From positions 231,853-295,852 of the forward strand of contig NZ_BBRE01000004.1 of NCBI RefSeq assembly GCF_000975115.1: a DNA stretch of 64,000 nt, written 5' to 3'. A program made the position numbers and the translations under genes. Numbering within the stretch: position 1 is the first letter of the stretch; each line of letters begins with the position of its first letter. The notes beneath the pieces are model-generated. The model did no database searches and was not told where the DNA came from. It worked only from the letters and a program-made list of their open reading frames with translations. The stretch is from Demequina oxidasica (GTDB lineage: Bacteria; Actinomycetota; Actinomycetes; Actinomycetales; Demequinaceae). Shown piece after piece: positions 7,999-17,625 of this stretch.

Positions 7999-9735
7999 AT
8001 GACTGCTAGCGCTAACACCCCGCTTCCCTCCGCCGACCCGGTAGGCGGCGAGGACCGTCCGTGGTTCAAGTACTACCCCGAGGCAGTGCCCTCGGTCATC
8101 AAGACGGTCGAGGAACGCTCACTAAGCGACATGGTCCGCAATGCGGCCAAGCACCACGGAGACAAGACCGCCTTCTCTAACCTGGGCGGCAAGCTTACGT
8201 TTAACGACGTTGACCGTCTCGCGACTGACTTCGCCGCTTTCTTGCAGACCGAACTCGGGCTCGTCAAGGGCGATCGCATCGTTATCCAGATGCCCAACCT
8301 CATGCAGTTTCCCGTCGCGTTCTACGGGGCGCTGCGGGCGGGGCTGATCGTGGTCAACGCCAACCCGCTATACACGGTCACTGAACTCAAGGAGGCCGTC
8401 CATGACGCTCAACCGCGCGCCATAGTGGTGCTCTCCAACTTTGCGTTCAAGGTTGAGGAACTGCTCGAGGGGTCCTCACTTGAGCACGTCGTGATCACAG
8501 ACGCCGCGGACATGCTGTCGCAGCCCAAGCGCGCGATTATCAACTTTGCGGCCGACAAGATCAAGCACATGGTCCGCAAGTACTCGATTCCCAATGCGGT
8601 TTCATTCGTCACGGCACTCAAACAGGGTGCCGCCGCGACGTGGAAGGACCCGGAACTAACTCCAGCGGACGTGGCCTTGCTGCAGTACACCGGCGGCACC
8701 ACAGGCGGAACCAAGGCCGCAATCCTGTCGCACTGGAACCTGCTGAACAACCAGGAACAGTTCATGGGGCAGATCCGCGACACCCTTGGTGAAGAAAAGC
8801 AGCCGGTGATCATCGCCGCCCTGCCGCTCTATCATGTGTTCGCGCTCACGGTGAATGCGATCGGCTTCTACCGGTTTGGGGCGCACAACGTCCTGGTCAC
8901 CAACCCGCGCGATCTCAAGGGCTTTGTTAAGACCATCCACAAGTCCAAGCCCGACGGTCTGATGCTAGTCAGCACGCTGGCCGCAGCGCTCATGGACAAC
9001 GAGGACTTCGCCAAGGACGACCACAGCGGCCTGCGCATCACCGTCGCCGGGGGCATGGCGCTGCGCTCATCGGTCGGTGAACGCTGGAAGAAGATCACCG
9101 GCAAGGACATCACCGAAGGATACGGCCTCACCGAGGCGTCGCCCGTAGTTGCCGTTAACCCCACCCACATGCCCCCGCGCATCGGCACCATCGGCATTCC
9201 GTTGCCGTCCACGGACGTGCGCATCGTCGACGAGGATCACCAGGACGTCGAACTCGGCGCGCCCGGTGAACTTGCCGTGCTCGGGCCGCAGGTCATGAGT
9301 GGCTATTGGAACAATCCCGAAGAGTCGGCCAACGTGCTGTTTGACGGTGGATGGCTCCTGACCGGTGACATCGCGACCATGGACGAGGACGGCTTCCTGC
9401 GCATCGTCGACCGCAAGAAGGAAATCATCGTCGTCTCCGGCTTCAACGTATTTCCTGGCGAACTCGAGGACGCGGCAATGCTAAACCCCAAGGTGTCGGA
9501 AGCCGGCGCCACAGGGGTTCCGGACGAGCACGCTGGCGAGGTTCCCAAGCTGTATGTCGTCAAGCGAGACGACTCACTTACTGCCGACGAGTTGCGCAAG
9601 TTCCTCAAGAAGCGCCTTGCTGGCTACAAGCGGCCTCACCAGATCGTCTTCGTGGCCGAGCTACCCAAGACCAATGTTGGCAAGGTGCTGCGTCGCGCGC
9701 TCAAGGATCTCGACGCGGAGGCCGCCGCCGAATAG
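7999..9735 (+). CDS. fadD: Long-chain fatty acid-CoA ligase (FadD)
   Basis: AMP-forming acyl-CoA synthetase of 578 residues that activates fatty acids for the enzymes encoded upstream. The P-loop signature YTGGTTGGTKAAILSHWN, the EGYGLTEASPV motif, the LLTGDIATMDEDGFLRIVDR stretch and the C-terminal Lys in ELPKTNVGKVLRR are all present. GAGG at 7989-7992 stands 6 nt before the ATG at 7999; an ATG at 7993 is too close to it. It follows the dehydratase by 66 bp and probably belongs to the same TetR-controlled unit, though a separate promoter in the gap cannot be excluded. Confidence 0.92.
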   Translation: MTASANTPLPSADPVGGEDRPWFKYYPEAVPSVIKTVEERSLSDMVRNAAKHHGDKTAFSNLGGKLTFNDVDRLATDFAAFLQTELGLVKGDRIVIQMPNLMQFPVAFYGALRAGLIVVNANPLYTVTELKEAVHDAQPRAIVVLSNFAFKVEELLEGSSLEHVVITDAADMLSQPKRAIINFAADKIKHMVRKYSIPNAVSFVTALKQGAAATWKDPELTPADVALLQYTGGTTGGTKAAILSHWNLLNNQEQFMGQIRDTLGEEKQPVIIAALPLYHVFALTVNAIGFYRFGAHNVLVTNPRDLKGFVKTIHKSKPDGLMLVSTLAAALMDNEDFAKDDHSGLRITVAGGMALRSSVGERWKKITGKDITEGYGLTEASPVVAVNPTHMPPRIGTIGIPLPSTDVRIVDEDHQDVELGAPGELAVLGPQVMSGYWNNPEESANVLFDGGWLLTGDIATMDEDGFLRIVDRKKEIIVVSGFNVFPGELEDAAMLNPKVSEAGATGVPDEHAGEVPKLYVVKRDDSLTADELRKFLKKRLAGYKRPHQIVFVAELPKTNVGKVLRRALKDLDAEAAAE

Positions 9736-9750
9736 TCAGGCCAAGCGAAG

Positions 9751-11010
9751 TTACGCGCTCGCACCCATCTGCACGTCCGCATCCTCCTCGATGGAGTGGG
9801 TGTGGGGTGGGATGGGGCGGTTGCGGGTAATCGCCCAGCCGGCCAACGCGCAGAGCACACCGGGAACGCAGAGCGCGAGCCCTAGCCAGACCGGTGCGAC
9901 GTAACCCCAGCCAGCGGCGATCACGACGCCACCCAAGAAGGCGCCGAGGCTGTTGCCTAGGTTCAATGAGGAGTGATTGACGGCCGCCGCGATGGTCTGG
10001 CTATCTCCTGCCACGTCCATCAGTCGCGTCTGGATCGCGGGCGACAGCGCCGCCGCCGCGCCACCGACAAGGAAGACGCCCAGGAGCAGTCCGGCAACTC
10101 CGTGAACGGTCAGGATGAGTACGGTCATGGCCGCGGCGAGTGCTCCAAACAGAATAAAGACCGCACGCATGGCGCCGCGGTCCGCGAGGCGTCCGCCTAT
10201 GAAGTTACCCAAGGTCATGCCCAGCCCAAGTGTGATCAGCGCGATGGGCACGAAGGATTCGCTCGCGCCGGTAACCTCGGTGATCAGCGGTGAGACATAG
10301 GTGTACACGGCGAAGAACCCGCCGAATCCGAGTGCGCCAGTGAGCAGGGCAAGCCAGACGGCGGGCCGCTTGAAGGCCCCCAACTCGCGTCGCACGGTTG
10401 CGGAGGGGTCTCCCTGCTGCCATGGGAGGAACCACAGAATCGCGAGTGTCGTCAGCGCGAAGATCGCGGCCACGGCCATGTAGGCGACACGCCAGTTGGT
10501 GTTCTGACCGAGGAACGTAATGGCGGGGACGCCAATCACATTGGAGATCGTGAGTCCCGACAGCACGAACGCGACGGCCTGACCTCGCTTACCGGGTCCC
10601 ATGATGCTCGCCGCGACCAAAGCAGCCACTCCAAAGTAGGCGCCATGAGGCAGGCCTGCGAGGAAACGTGCAGCTAGAACCGTGTTGAAGGTGGGAGCCA
10701 GGGCCGAAGCAACCGTCGCCAAGGTGAACGCGATCGCGAGAACTGTAAGGAGGCGCTTGCGAGGGAAACGCGCCGAGAAAGCGGCGATAGTGGGCGCACC
10801 CACCACCACGCCGAGCGCGTAGGCCGAGATCACCGCGCCCGACTGCGCAATGGCGGCCTCAGGGTCCACTGCGTTGAGTCCGGGGAGCAGGTCTGCCGCG
10901 ATATTGGGCAGGAGCCCCATTGCCACGAACTCCGTAGTGCCGATGCCAAAGCCGCCTAACGCTAGTGCGAACAGCGCGAGCTTGGTGCGGGCCGGGCTAA
11001 GTGTGGACAT
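9751..11010 (-). CDS. MFS transporter (AraJ-type drug/sugar efflux family)
   Basis: Integral membrane exporter of 419 residues with about 12 predicted hydrophobic helices and the MFS motif region after helix 2 (FSARFPRKRLL). The N-terminus (LALGGFGIGTTEFVAMGLLP) is characteristic of the AraJ / DHA1 branch. The substrate cannot be predicted. It is convergent with fadD (15 bp between stops) and divergent from the glycosidase gene. The tail (HTHSIEEDADVQMG) is hydrophilic and cytoplasmic. The MFS assignment is secure. Confidence 0.88.
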   Translation of the reverse strand: MSTLSPARTKLALFALALGGFGIGTTEFVAMGLLPNIAADLLPGLNAVDPEAAIAQSGAVISAYALGVVVGAPTIAAFSARFPRKRLLTVLAIAFTLATVASALAPTFNTVLAARFLAGLPHGAYFGVAALVAASIMGPGKRGQAVAFVLSGLTISNVIGVPAITFLGQNTNWRVAYMAVAAIFALTTLAILWFLPWQQGDPSATVRRELGAFKRPAVWLALLTGALGFGGFFAVYTYVSPLITEVTGASESFVPIALITLGLGMTLGNFIGGRLADRGAMRAVFILFGALAAAMTVLILTVHGVAGLLLGVFLVGGAAAALSPAIQTRLMDVAGDSQTIAAAVNHSSLNLGNSLGAFLGGVVIAAGWGYVAPVWLGLALCVPGVLCALAGWAITRNRPIPPHTHSIEEDADVQMGASA

Positions 11011-11189
11011 GCGACACCGATCTAAATGGAGACAACTGAAGGACAGTGCGCAACGGTGAGCGCTTCAACGATACCGCACTTACCAGGCGGTAGAAAGAGT
11101 GCCCTTGCTCGCCGGCCGGCTCCCGATTCCCAGGAATTCCCCAGGATCCTCATGGTCCGAACTCAGATTCGGTTTCTAGTTTCGATCAT

Positions 11190-12197
11190 GTGACCACTCC
11201 ACATGCTCCTCCTGCCCAGCACCCCGTACGGGCGGGGGCGCGCCGCCGCCGCATCCGCCGCATTGTCGTTGGCGCAGTCCTTACACTGCTCGTAATCTTA
11301 GGATCCGCGACCCTGTGGGCTCTCAATCGCTACGTGTTCGAGCACGTTGAAGTCTCCGACGTGTCGTCCTATGAAGCCTCCCTTGCTGGTGTCGACGAGG
11401 CCACCACCGCATCCCCGGCTGACCCCTCCCCTACGCCCCAGACAGAGACCTCCGCCGGCGTCAATACCTCGGACACCGACGCCCCAGACATCGATATCAC
11501 CGAATACACGTTCGGCACCGGAACGGATCAGGCCAACTACTTTGTCGCGGACGTTACGTTCTCTGACATCGACCAGCTCCGTTCAGCGTTCGCACAGGAT
11601 TCCTTTGGCCTCAACATCACTGAGGATCCCTCGGACATTGCTGCAGACGTTGGCGCTCAATTCGCGGTCAACGGCGACTACTACGGCTTCCGCGACACGG
11701 GAATCGAGATTCGCAACGGCGTTGCCTACCGCGACGACGGCGCACGCACCGGCGCAGTGATCTACGACGACGGGACCATGGATATCTACGACGAGACCGC
11801 CACGACGGCCGATGAATTGGTCGCCAACGGTGCTTGGCAGACACTTTCGTTCGGGCCAGCTCTGGTGGACGACGGCGAGATCGTCGAAGGCATCGACCAG
11901 GTGGAGATAGACACCAACTTTGGAAACCATTCCATTCAAGGGGACCAGCCGCGCACCGCCATCGGGATGGTTGCTGACAATCACTACGTGTTTGTGGTCG
12001 TCGATGGCCGGTCAAGTTCAAGTGTAGGCGTGACACTTCCGGAGCTCGCGCAAATCATGAAGGACCTCGGTGCGACTGAGGCCTACAACCTGGACGGTGG
12101 CGGATCATCGGCAATGGTCAGCGACGGTGGCCTCGTCAACGACCCGCTCGGCAAAGGTCGCGAACGTGGCGTCTCCGACATCCTGTGGGTGGGCTGA
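11190..12197 (+). CDS. Phosphodiester glycosidase (NAGPA) domain protein, membrane-anchored
   Basis: 335 residues starting at GTG. A basic N-terminus (ARRRRIRRI) leads into one transmembrane segment (about 25-47). A low-complexity Thr/Ser/Pro/Asp linker (about 65-105) follows, and then a domain exposed outside the cell. The C-terminal region (AVNGDYYGFRDTG, QPRTAIGMV, AYNLDGGGSSAMVS) matches the NAGPA family, which includes uncovering-enzyme-like phosphodiester glycosidases and exopolysaccharide-associated proteins. It is followed at 3 bp by a GT2-GtrA glycosyltransferase, suggesting a joint role in decorating or trimming a cell-surface glycan. The substrate is unknown. Confidence 0.82.
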   Translation: MTTPHAPPAQHPVRAGARRRRIRRIVVGAVLTLLVILGSATLWALNRYVFEHVEVSDVSSYEASLAGVDEATTASPADPSPTPQTETSAGVNTSDTDAPDIDITEYTFGTGTDQANYFVADVTFSDIDQLRSAFAQDSFGLNITEDPSDIAADVGAQFAVNGDYYGFRDTGIEIRNGVAYRDDGARTGAVIYDDGTMDIYDETATTADELVANGAWQTLSFGPALVDDGEIVEGIDQVEIDTNFGNHSIQGDQPRTAIGMVADNHYVFVVVDGRSSSSVGVTLPELAQIMKDLGATEAYNLDGGGSSAMVSDGGLVNDPLGKGRERGVSDILWVG

Positions 12198-12200
12198 GCC

Positions 12201-13334
12201 ATGTGGATACTGATTCCCTCGTTCGAGCCCGATTCACGCTTGGTAGAACTGGTCCGGACACTGCTGCCCCATAGCCCCGTCTTGGTTATTGACGACGGCT
12301 CGGGGCCGGCATACGCAGGACTGTTCGACAATGTCACCGAGGTGGGCGGTGTGGTCGTGACGCGGGACGTCAACCAGGGAAAGGGCGAGGCCCTGCGCAT
12401 CGGCTTTGAATGGTTGCAGCGCTACGCCGAAGGCGAGGCCGTGGTCTGCGCGGATAGCGACGGCCAACACCGCGTCCAAGACATCCTGCGGGTGGGGGCC
12501 GAACTCTCTCGCCGCCAGCGCGAGGGCAGTCCCGATGCGGTCGTTCTGGGCGCGCGTTCGTTCGTCGGTGACGTTCCGGTTCGCTCACGCCTCGGCAACC
12601 GCGCCAGCACCGCGCTGGTGAGCGCAGCGCTCGGCAGGCGCATTACCGACACCCAGACGGGGCTACGAGGCTACCCGCCATCGCTGCTGAGTTGGGCAAT
12701 TGGCGTACGCGGTGAGCGCTTCGCGTATGAATTGCGGCTGCTGCTGGACGCGTCAAAGCATCATGTGGCGATGGTGGAGGTTCCCATCCAGACGGTGTAC
12801 CTCGAGAACAACAAGTCGTCGCATTTCCGACCGGTCGTCGACACACTCTTGGTGCTCGCACCACTACTACTATTCGGCGCGTCGTCCGTGGCTTCATTCG
12901 CTATCGACGCCATTGCGTTGCTTGCCTTGAATACCGCGACCGGTTCTCTGGCGGTCGCCGTCCTGGGTGCACGGCTGATCAGTGGATCCGCCAACTTCGC
13001 ATTGAATCGGCGCACCGTGTTCAGGGCGAGGGGCAGCTTGTTGCCACAGGTGGCCAAGTACATCGCGCTCGCCGCGGTGGTGGCGGGGGCCAGCTACTTC
13101 GGTCTGCTTACTCTGACCGGGTATGGCTTGGCACTACTGCCCGCGAAAATCCTTACCGACCTGGTCCTCTGGTTCGCGTCGTTCGGCATCCAACGCCGCG
13201 TCGTCTTTTCTCATCCTCACGCCATGTCAGAGGCATGCGCCAAGGTGGTAACACCTTCAGAGGAGACGACTTGGCGAGCTACTTCCACGACATCGAGCAG
13301 GTCCAGAAAGAACAGCGCAAGCAGACTGATCTAA
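12201..13334 (+). CDS. Glycosyltransferase family 2 fused to GtrA-like membrane domain
   Basis: 377 residues. Residues 1-210 are a GT2 domain: LVIDDGSG nucleotide-binding motif, QGKGEALRIGF, the metal-binding ADSDGQH, and DTQTGLRGYP. Residues about 220-345 hold four hydrophobic segments of the GtrA/DPMS type (NFALNRRTVF, GIQRRVVF), associated with lipid-linked sugar transfer. Such fusions usually make or use polyprenyl-phosphate sugars. The last 40 or so residues are Ser/Thr/Arg-rich and overlap a small ORF in another frame, so the true C-terminus may be non-conserved. It forms an operon with the glycosidase (3 bp gap). Confidence 0.82.
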   Translation: MWILIPSFEPDSRLVELVRTLLPHSPVLVIDDGSGPAYAGLFDNVTEVGGVVVTRDVNQGKGEALRIGFEWLQRYAEGEAVVCADSDGQHRVQDILRVGAELSRRQREGSPDAVVLGARSFVGDVPVRSRLGNRASTALVSAALGRRITDTQTGLRGYPPSLLSWAIGVRGERFAYELRLLLDASKHHVAMVEVPIQTVYLENNKSSHFRPVVDTLLVLAPLLLFGASSVASFAIDAIALLALNTATGSLAVAVLGARLISGSANFALNRRTVFRARGSLLPQVAKYIALAAVVAGASYFGLLTLTGYGLALLPAKILTDLVLWFASFGIQRRVVFSHPHAMSEACAKVVTPSEETTWRATSTTSSRSRKNSASRLI

Positions 13335-13384
13335 TGGCGAAGATTCTGGCGACTCTCAAGGAGATCGAGAAGAACACGCGTTAA
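13271..13384 (+). CDS. Possible small charged helical protein overlapping the glycosyltransferase 3' end
   Basis: A 37-codon frame starting at TTG has AGGAG placed 6-7 nt upstream and encodes a highly charged, Lys/Glu/Gln-rich sequence (ASYFHDIEQVQKEQRKQ then LMAKILATLKEIEKN) that would form an amphipathic helix. The first 64 bases overlap the glycosyltransferase coding sequence in a different frame, where the latter encodes a low-complexity tail. The good ribosome-binding site and protein-like composition suggest it is real, but no family is recognised and an accidental frame is possible. Confidence 0.4.
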   Translation: MASYFHDIEQVQKEQRKQTDLMAKILATLKEIEKNTR

Positions 13385-13396
13385 ACGGGACCGCCC

Positions 13397-14017
13397 CTAG
13401 CCTAAATAGCGACCGGGGCGATGGTTGATCGCCAGAATCAGGTTGAGGAAGACCGCGCCGATGATCGAGACAATCAGGATGTATGGCGAGACCGTCGACA
13501 ACGCGGCAACCACCACCACCACCACATCGAACGCACCTTGCGTGTAGCCCGCTCGGATTCCCTTGCGTTCCTGGAGATAGGCGGCGACAATGCCAAATCC
13601 GCCCGCCGATGCGCCATGACGGAAGATCATGATCATGCCTACGCCCACAGCCAACCCCGCAAAGATGCTGGCGTACAGCGGGTTAATGGCGCTCACGTCA
13701 AGAAAATGCTCGTGAACCCACTCGAACACCGAAATCAGCGAGACCGTGATAATTGTCTTCGAGGTGAATAGCCATCCCATACGCCAAATGGCGAACACAA
13801 AGAATGGAATGTTAAGCACAAAGTAGATCAGGCCAAACGACCAATGAGTCCAGTAGCTTCCGAGGATGGCGACTCCGGCGACACCTCCCGAGACGCCCCC
13901 AATCTGGCCTAGCAGGAATAGACCAAAGGCCATAAGGAAGGCGCCACTGGGAATCGCTAGCGCGTCCTCCCAGAGGGCGTGCTTCTCGGCCCGTGGTGCT
14001 TCTACTACTGCTGACAA
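13397..14017 (-). CDS. YitT family membrane protein (DUF161)
   Basis: Integral membrane protein of about 206 residues with five or six hydrophobic segments. The pattern SGGVAGVAILGSYWT, a small Gly-rich stretch after the first helix, and GASAGGFGIVAAYLQ is that of YitT/DUF161 proteins, whose function is unknown. I chose the TTG at 14017 because GGAG lies 8 nt before it; an in-frame TTG at 14050 lacks a clear ribosome-binding site. It follows putA on the same strand, so it may be co-transcribed with proline catabolism, but a functional link is speculative. Confidence 0.75.
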   Translation of the reverse strand: MSAVVEAPRAEKHALWEDALAIPSGAFLMAFGLFLLGQIGGVSGGVAGVAILGSYWTHWSFGLIYFVLNIPFFVFAIWRMGWLFTSKTIITVSLISVFEWVHEHFLDVSAINPLYASIFAGLAVGVGMIMIFRHGASAGGFGIVAAYLQERKGIRAGYTQGAFDVVVVVVAALSTVSPYILIVSIIGAVFLNLILAINHRPGRYLG

Positions 14018-14086
14018 GGCTGATACTCCAGGTGTTGGTACGGATCGCAACCGAGGCTTAGGTCACAGCCTCCATTGTTGCCGACG

Positions 14087-17000
14087 TCAGCGCACGTGGA
14101 GTTCCGGTGTTTCCCGTGAGCGGCGCGCCACCAACTCGTCACCAATGGCCTCTGCTGGGGCAAATGGCGTTCCGTAGCGGTGCGCCGTCATGGAGATCGC
14201 CTGCTCCCTCAGGAACGGCATCATTTCGAGTTCGGCATTCGCACTGACCGGAGTGTCGAATACCGCGACGTCTGGACGTCCTCGCAACTCGTTCTCAACA
14301 GTTCCGATTGTCCGAACGCGACCGCCCGGCACCGCAGCCACACGATCTGCCAGCGCCGATGCGTCCTCTACAATCACCGGCACCAGCACCTTGGCAAGGG
14401 CATGCGCGACGTCATCGGCCACATTTGCGGCCACCGAGACCTCGGTGGAGACATGTGCAGCGACCGACGCGGAGGCAACCCGAGCCAGGTACGCGGCGTT
14501 CTCGCCGTCCCAACGGATCACGGTGGGCGCCGGCAGGTAGCGGAGCACGTTGCGTTCGCTCACGAGCCCCGTGGGATCGTGCCCGATCCCAAAGCGCTCG
14601 ACCCACGCGGCAGCATCCAGTTCCGCTCCCCTGCGCACCCAAGCCTGTCCGGCCAGATCAACTAGTGGGGCCACGCGAGTCGGAACTGAGGCGGATTCTG
14701 GCTCGCCCGCGTCGGTCGGCGTCCATCCGGTCAGCGTCTGCACGTAGTGAGGTCCACCAGCCTTGACGGTGGGCCCGACGACCGAGCGCTTCCATCCGCC
14801 AAAGGGCTGGCGCTGCACAATCGCACCCGTGGTACCCCGGTTGACGTAGAGATTGCCAGCATGGATGCCAGACATCCAGTGGCGGATCTCTGCCTCGTCC
14901 AGCGTGTGGATTCCAGACGTCAGGCCGTAATCGATCCGATTCACCAGATCAATTGCCTCGTCGAGCGTGTCCGCTCGCATCATGCCCAGTACGGGACCAA
15001 AGCACTCCACTGTGTGCATGAAGGAGCCTGGCTCGACCCAGCCTCGTACTCCTGGAGTCCACAAGGCGTCGGCGAGGCGCCGAGGCTCCACCCACCACTG
15101 TTCGTCGCCATCGAGGTCAGTGAGCCCCCGCAGCAACTTGTCAGTTGGCTCGCTAATCACGGGACCCATCTGCGCAGTGATCTCAGTGGCGCGGGCTACG
15201 TGCAGCGACTTGACGGCATCGAGCAGCTGGTCGTGGAACCGGCGGGAGTCTGCGACCGAACCCACCAGAATCGCGACCGAGGAAGCCGAGCACTTCTGGC
15301 CAGCGTGGCCAAAGGCCGAAGCCACCAGGTCCTTAGCCGCGAGGTCGAGGTCCGCGCTTGGCGTGACAATCAGCACGTTCTTGCCCGATGTCTCGGCGTG
15401 CAGCCTCATGTCCGGTCGCTTGCTCAGAAATAGTTCCGCGGTCTCAAACCCACCGGTCAAGATGACTTGATCAATGCGCTTGTCCGTGAGGAGGTTATCC
15501 CCGATCTTGCGTGTGTTGATCGTCATCAGCGTCAGCAGATCCTTGGGCACCCCTGCGGCCCACATCGCCTCAGCGAGCACTGCCCCACAGCGACGTGACT
15601 CGCGGGCCGGCTTCAGAATGACGGCGGAACCGGCCGCGAGCGATGCAAGTACGGAACCTGCGGGAATCGCCACGGGGAAGTTCCACGGTGGCGTCACGAG
15701 AGTGAGCGGACGTGGAGCCGCGGTAACTCCCGCCATCGAGTCGAGCTCGCGTGCACGTGCGGCGTAGTAGCGAGCGAAGTCGATTGCTTCTGACACTTCG
15801 GGGTCCGACTGGTCGAGAGTCTTTCCGGCCTCGGATGCCATGACCTCCATGAGATCGTGCCGGTGCAATTCCAGTTGGTTGGCGATGCTCTCCAGGAGAT
15901 CGGCACGCTCAGAAGCCGGCACCCCACCCCAACGAACGCCAGCGGCGTGGGCCGCGGAGATGACGCGGTCTAGCGGCTCGGGTTCTTCAAGGTGCGCGAC
16001 CGTCAACGACGCCTCGCCAGCATGCGAGGTTCGGGCTGCGAGCAGAATCGCCCTACCAGAGTCACGAACAGAGGCGCGGGCGGGATCCTGGTCGGGGGTG
16101 TTGACGAACCCGGCGCCGGTGGTGGCCTGAGAATCCACGTCGCGGCGTGTCTCCACAATCTGCGGCTTAAGGGATTCCGTGAACGAGGTGCGGAAGGCCT
16201 GCTCTTCACGGTCAAAGTGCTCTTTACTGGTGGACATGGTGGCGAGACGCGACAAGAAGTTCTGGGGGTTCGCGACCTCCTCAAGACGACGCACCAAATA
16301 GGCGAGCGCAACGTCAAAGTCACGCGGATTGACCACGGGCGTGTAAAGCCGGAGCGTGCCGACATCCGCGCTGACCGCGGTGGCCACGTGCTCCCCCATT
16401 CCCAGCAGCATCTCGAACTGAACGTCATCCATGACGCCACGCTCTTGCGCTCGCGACCACGCCAAGGCGATGTCAAACAGATTGTGACCGGCAATGCCAA
16501 CCTTGAGCGCGCGCGTACGTTGTGGCGTCAGAGCTCGGTCCAGGAGCCGCTTGTACTGTGCGTCAGACTCCTGCTTGGTGCCCCACGTCGCCAGGGGCCA
16601 GTCACGAACCTCAGACTCGACGCGTTCCATGGAAAGGTTCGCGCCCTTCACGATTCGTACCCGCAGGGGCGCTCCCCCAGCGGCCACCCGGGAGTCCGCG
16701 AGGTGTTGGATGCGCTCCAATGCGGTACTCGACTCGGGCAAGTATGCCTGGATGACTATCCCGGCGCGCAAATCCATGAAGCGCTCCGTCATCATGAGCT
16801 TCTCGAAAACGGAGACCGTCAGATCCAGGTCCCGGTATTCCTCCATGTCGAGGTTGACGAACGTGCTGTTGTTCTCGAGAGCGGCCTCGTACAACGGAGT
16901 GAGAGTCGCGATGATGGGCTCGACAGCTTCCTCCGCTGCCCATGGCGAGTGCGGGGCGATGGCCGCGGAAACCTTGATGGACACGTAGTCGACATCAGGG

Positions 17001-17545
17001 TTGCGAATCAGGTCACGTGTCGCGGCCACGCGCTTCAGTGCTTCCTTCTTTCCCAGCACAGCCTCACCTAACAGGTTCACATTTAGGTGGGCACCACCCG
17101 CACGGAGCTTTCGCAAGTTCCCCGACAGTTTTGCGGGTGTGGCGTCAACCACCAGGTGACCCACCAGCGCGCGGATAAAGCGACGAGCAATGCGGACGGT
17201 GAGCACAGGCGCGACTCGCGCCGCAACGCCGCCCATCTTGGTGAGAAACGCCATTCCGCCCGGAAGGTGAAGCTCGGCATTCTTGCTCGCGCGCACCAAT
17301 TCTCGGGCTGCGACACGAAGGTCCTCGGGGCGCACCACCCCGTCCACAACCTCCGTCAAATAGCGGAGTCCGCCTGGCGAGGACAGCGCCTGCGTCATGA
17401 TCCTCGCAGCGGGTCGTTGCCGTTCGCTATGGACGGCGTCGAGCCACGTATGTACCTGTGCGACAGCTGCGTCGGCGGCGGCCTGGTCATTGGGCGAACC
17501 GGGCACGACGTTGAACCCGGCTGACTTCATGTGTGAAGTGGTCAT
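14087..17545 (-). CDS. putA: Bifunctional proline dehydrogenase / P5C dehydrogenase (PutA)
   Basis: Converts proline to glutamate in two steps, with FAD then NAD. 1152 residues. The N-terminal half is the proline dehydrogenase barrel (NLDMEEYRDLDLT, AYLPESSTALERI, RIVKGANLSMERVE, LYTPVVNPRDFDVALAYL). The central-C-terminal half is an aldehyde dehydrogenase with TPPWNFPVAIPAGS, the ETSGKN Glu region and catalytic Cys in GHAGQKCSAS. There is no N-terminal ribbon-helix-helix domain, so it is not its own repressor; the divergent LysR gene is the likely regulator. I prefer the ATG at 17545 over the in-frame codon at 17596, which would leave only 29 bp for two divergent promoters. Confidence 0.93.
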   Translation of the reverse strand: MTTSHMKSAGFNVVPGSPNDQAAADAAVAQVHTWLDAVHSERQRPAARIMTQALSSPGGLRYLTEVVDGVVRPEDLRVAARELVRASKNAELHLPGGMAFLTKMGGVAARVAPVLTVRIARRFIRALVGHLVVDATPAKLSGNLRKLRAGGAHLNVNLLGEAVLGKKEALKRVAATRDLIRNPDVDYVSIKVSAAIAPHSPWAAEEAVEPIIATLTPLYEAALENNSTFVNLDMEEYRDLDLTVSVFEKLMMTERFMDLRAGIVIQAYLPESSTALERIQHLADSRVAAGGAPLRVRIVKGANLSMERVESEVRDWPLATWGTKQESDAQYKRLLDRALTPQRTRALKVGIAGHNLFDIALAWSRAQERGVMDDVQFEMLLGMGEHVATAVSADVGTLRLYTPVVNPRDFDVALAYLVRRLEEVANPQNFLSRLATMSTSKEHFDREEQAFRTSFTESLKPQIVETRRDVDSQATTGAGFVNTPDQDPARASVRDSGRAILLAARTSHAGEASLTVAHLEEPEPLDRVISAAHAAGVRWGGVPASERADLLESIANQLELHRHDLMEVMASEAGKTLDQSDPEVSEAIDFARYYAARARELDSMAGVTAAPRPLTLVTPPWNFPVAIPAGSVLASLAAGSAVILKPARESRRCGAVLAEAMWAAGVPKDLLTLMTINTRKIGDNLLTDKRIDQVILTGGFETAELFLSKRPDMRLHAETSGKNVLIVTPSADLDLAAKDLVASAFGHAGQKCSASSVAILVGSVADSRRFHDQLLDAVKSLHVARATEITAQMGPVISEPTDKLLRGLTDLDGDEQWWVEPRRLADALWTPGVRGWVEPGSFMHTVECFGPVLGMMRADTLDEAIDLVNRIDYGLTSGIHTLDEAEIRHWMSGIHAGNLYVNRGTTGAIVQRQPFGGWKRSVVGPTVKAGGPHYVQTLTGWTPTDAGEPESASVPTRVAPLVDLAGQAWVRRGAELDAAAWVERFGIGHDPTGLVSERNVLRYLPAPTVIRWDGENAAYLARVASASVAAHVSTEVSVAANVADDVAHALAKVLVPVIVEDASALADRVAAVPGGRVRTIGTVENELRGRPDVAVFDTPVSANAELEMMPFLREQAISMTAHRYGTPFAPAEAIGDELVARRSRETPELHVR

Positions 17546-17603
17546 TCCCCAAGTCTCTACTCGTTTATTGCATAGAACCAGTTCCTCTATCTGCATAATT
17601 TCA

Positions 17604-17618
17604 TTAAGCCATGCTTAA
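17604..17618. promoter_or_regulatory. LysR-type palindrome in the putA-lysR intergenic region
   Basis: Perfect inverted repeat TTAAGC-CAT-GCTTAA, which contains the T-N11-A arrangement used by LysR regulators. It lies 7 bp before the LysR start and about 60 bp upstream of putA, fitting autorepression plus putA activation. Binding by the adjacent LysR is inferred. Confidence 0.6.
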
Positions 17619-17625
17619 CTAAGAC

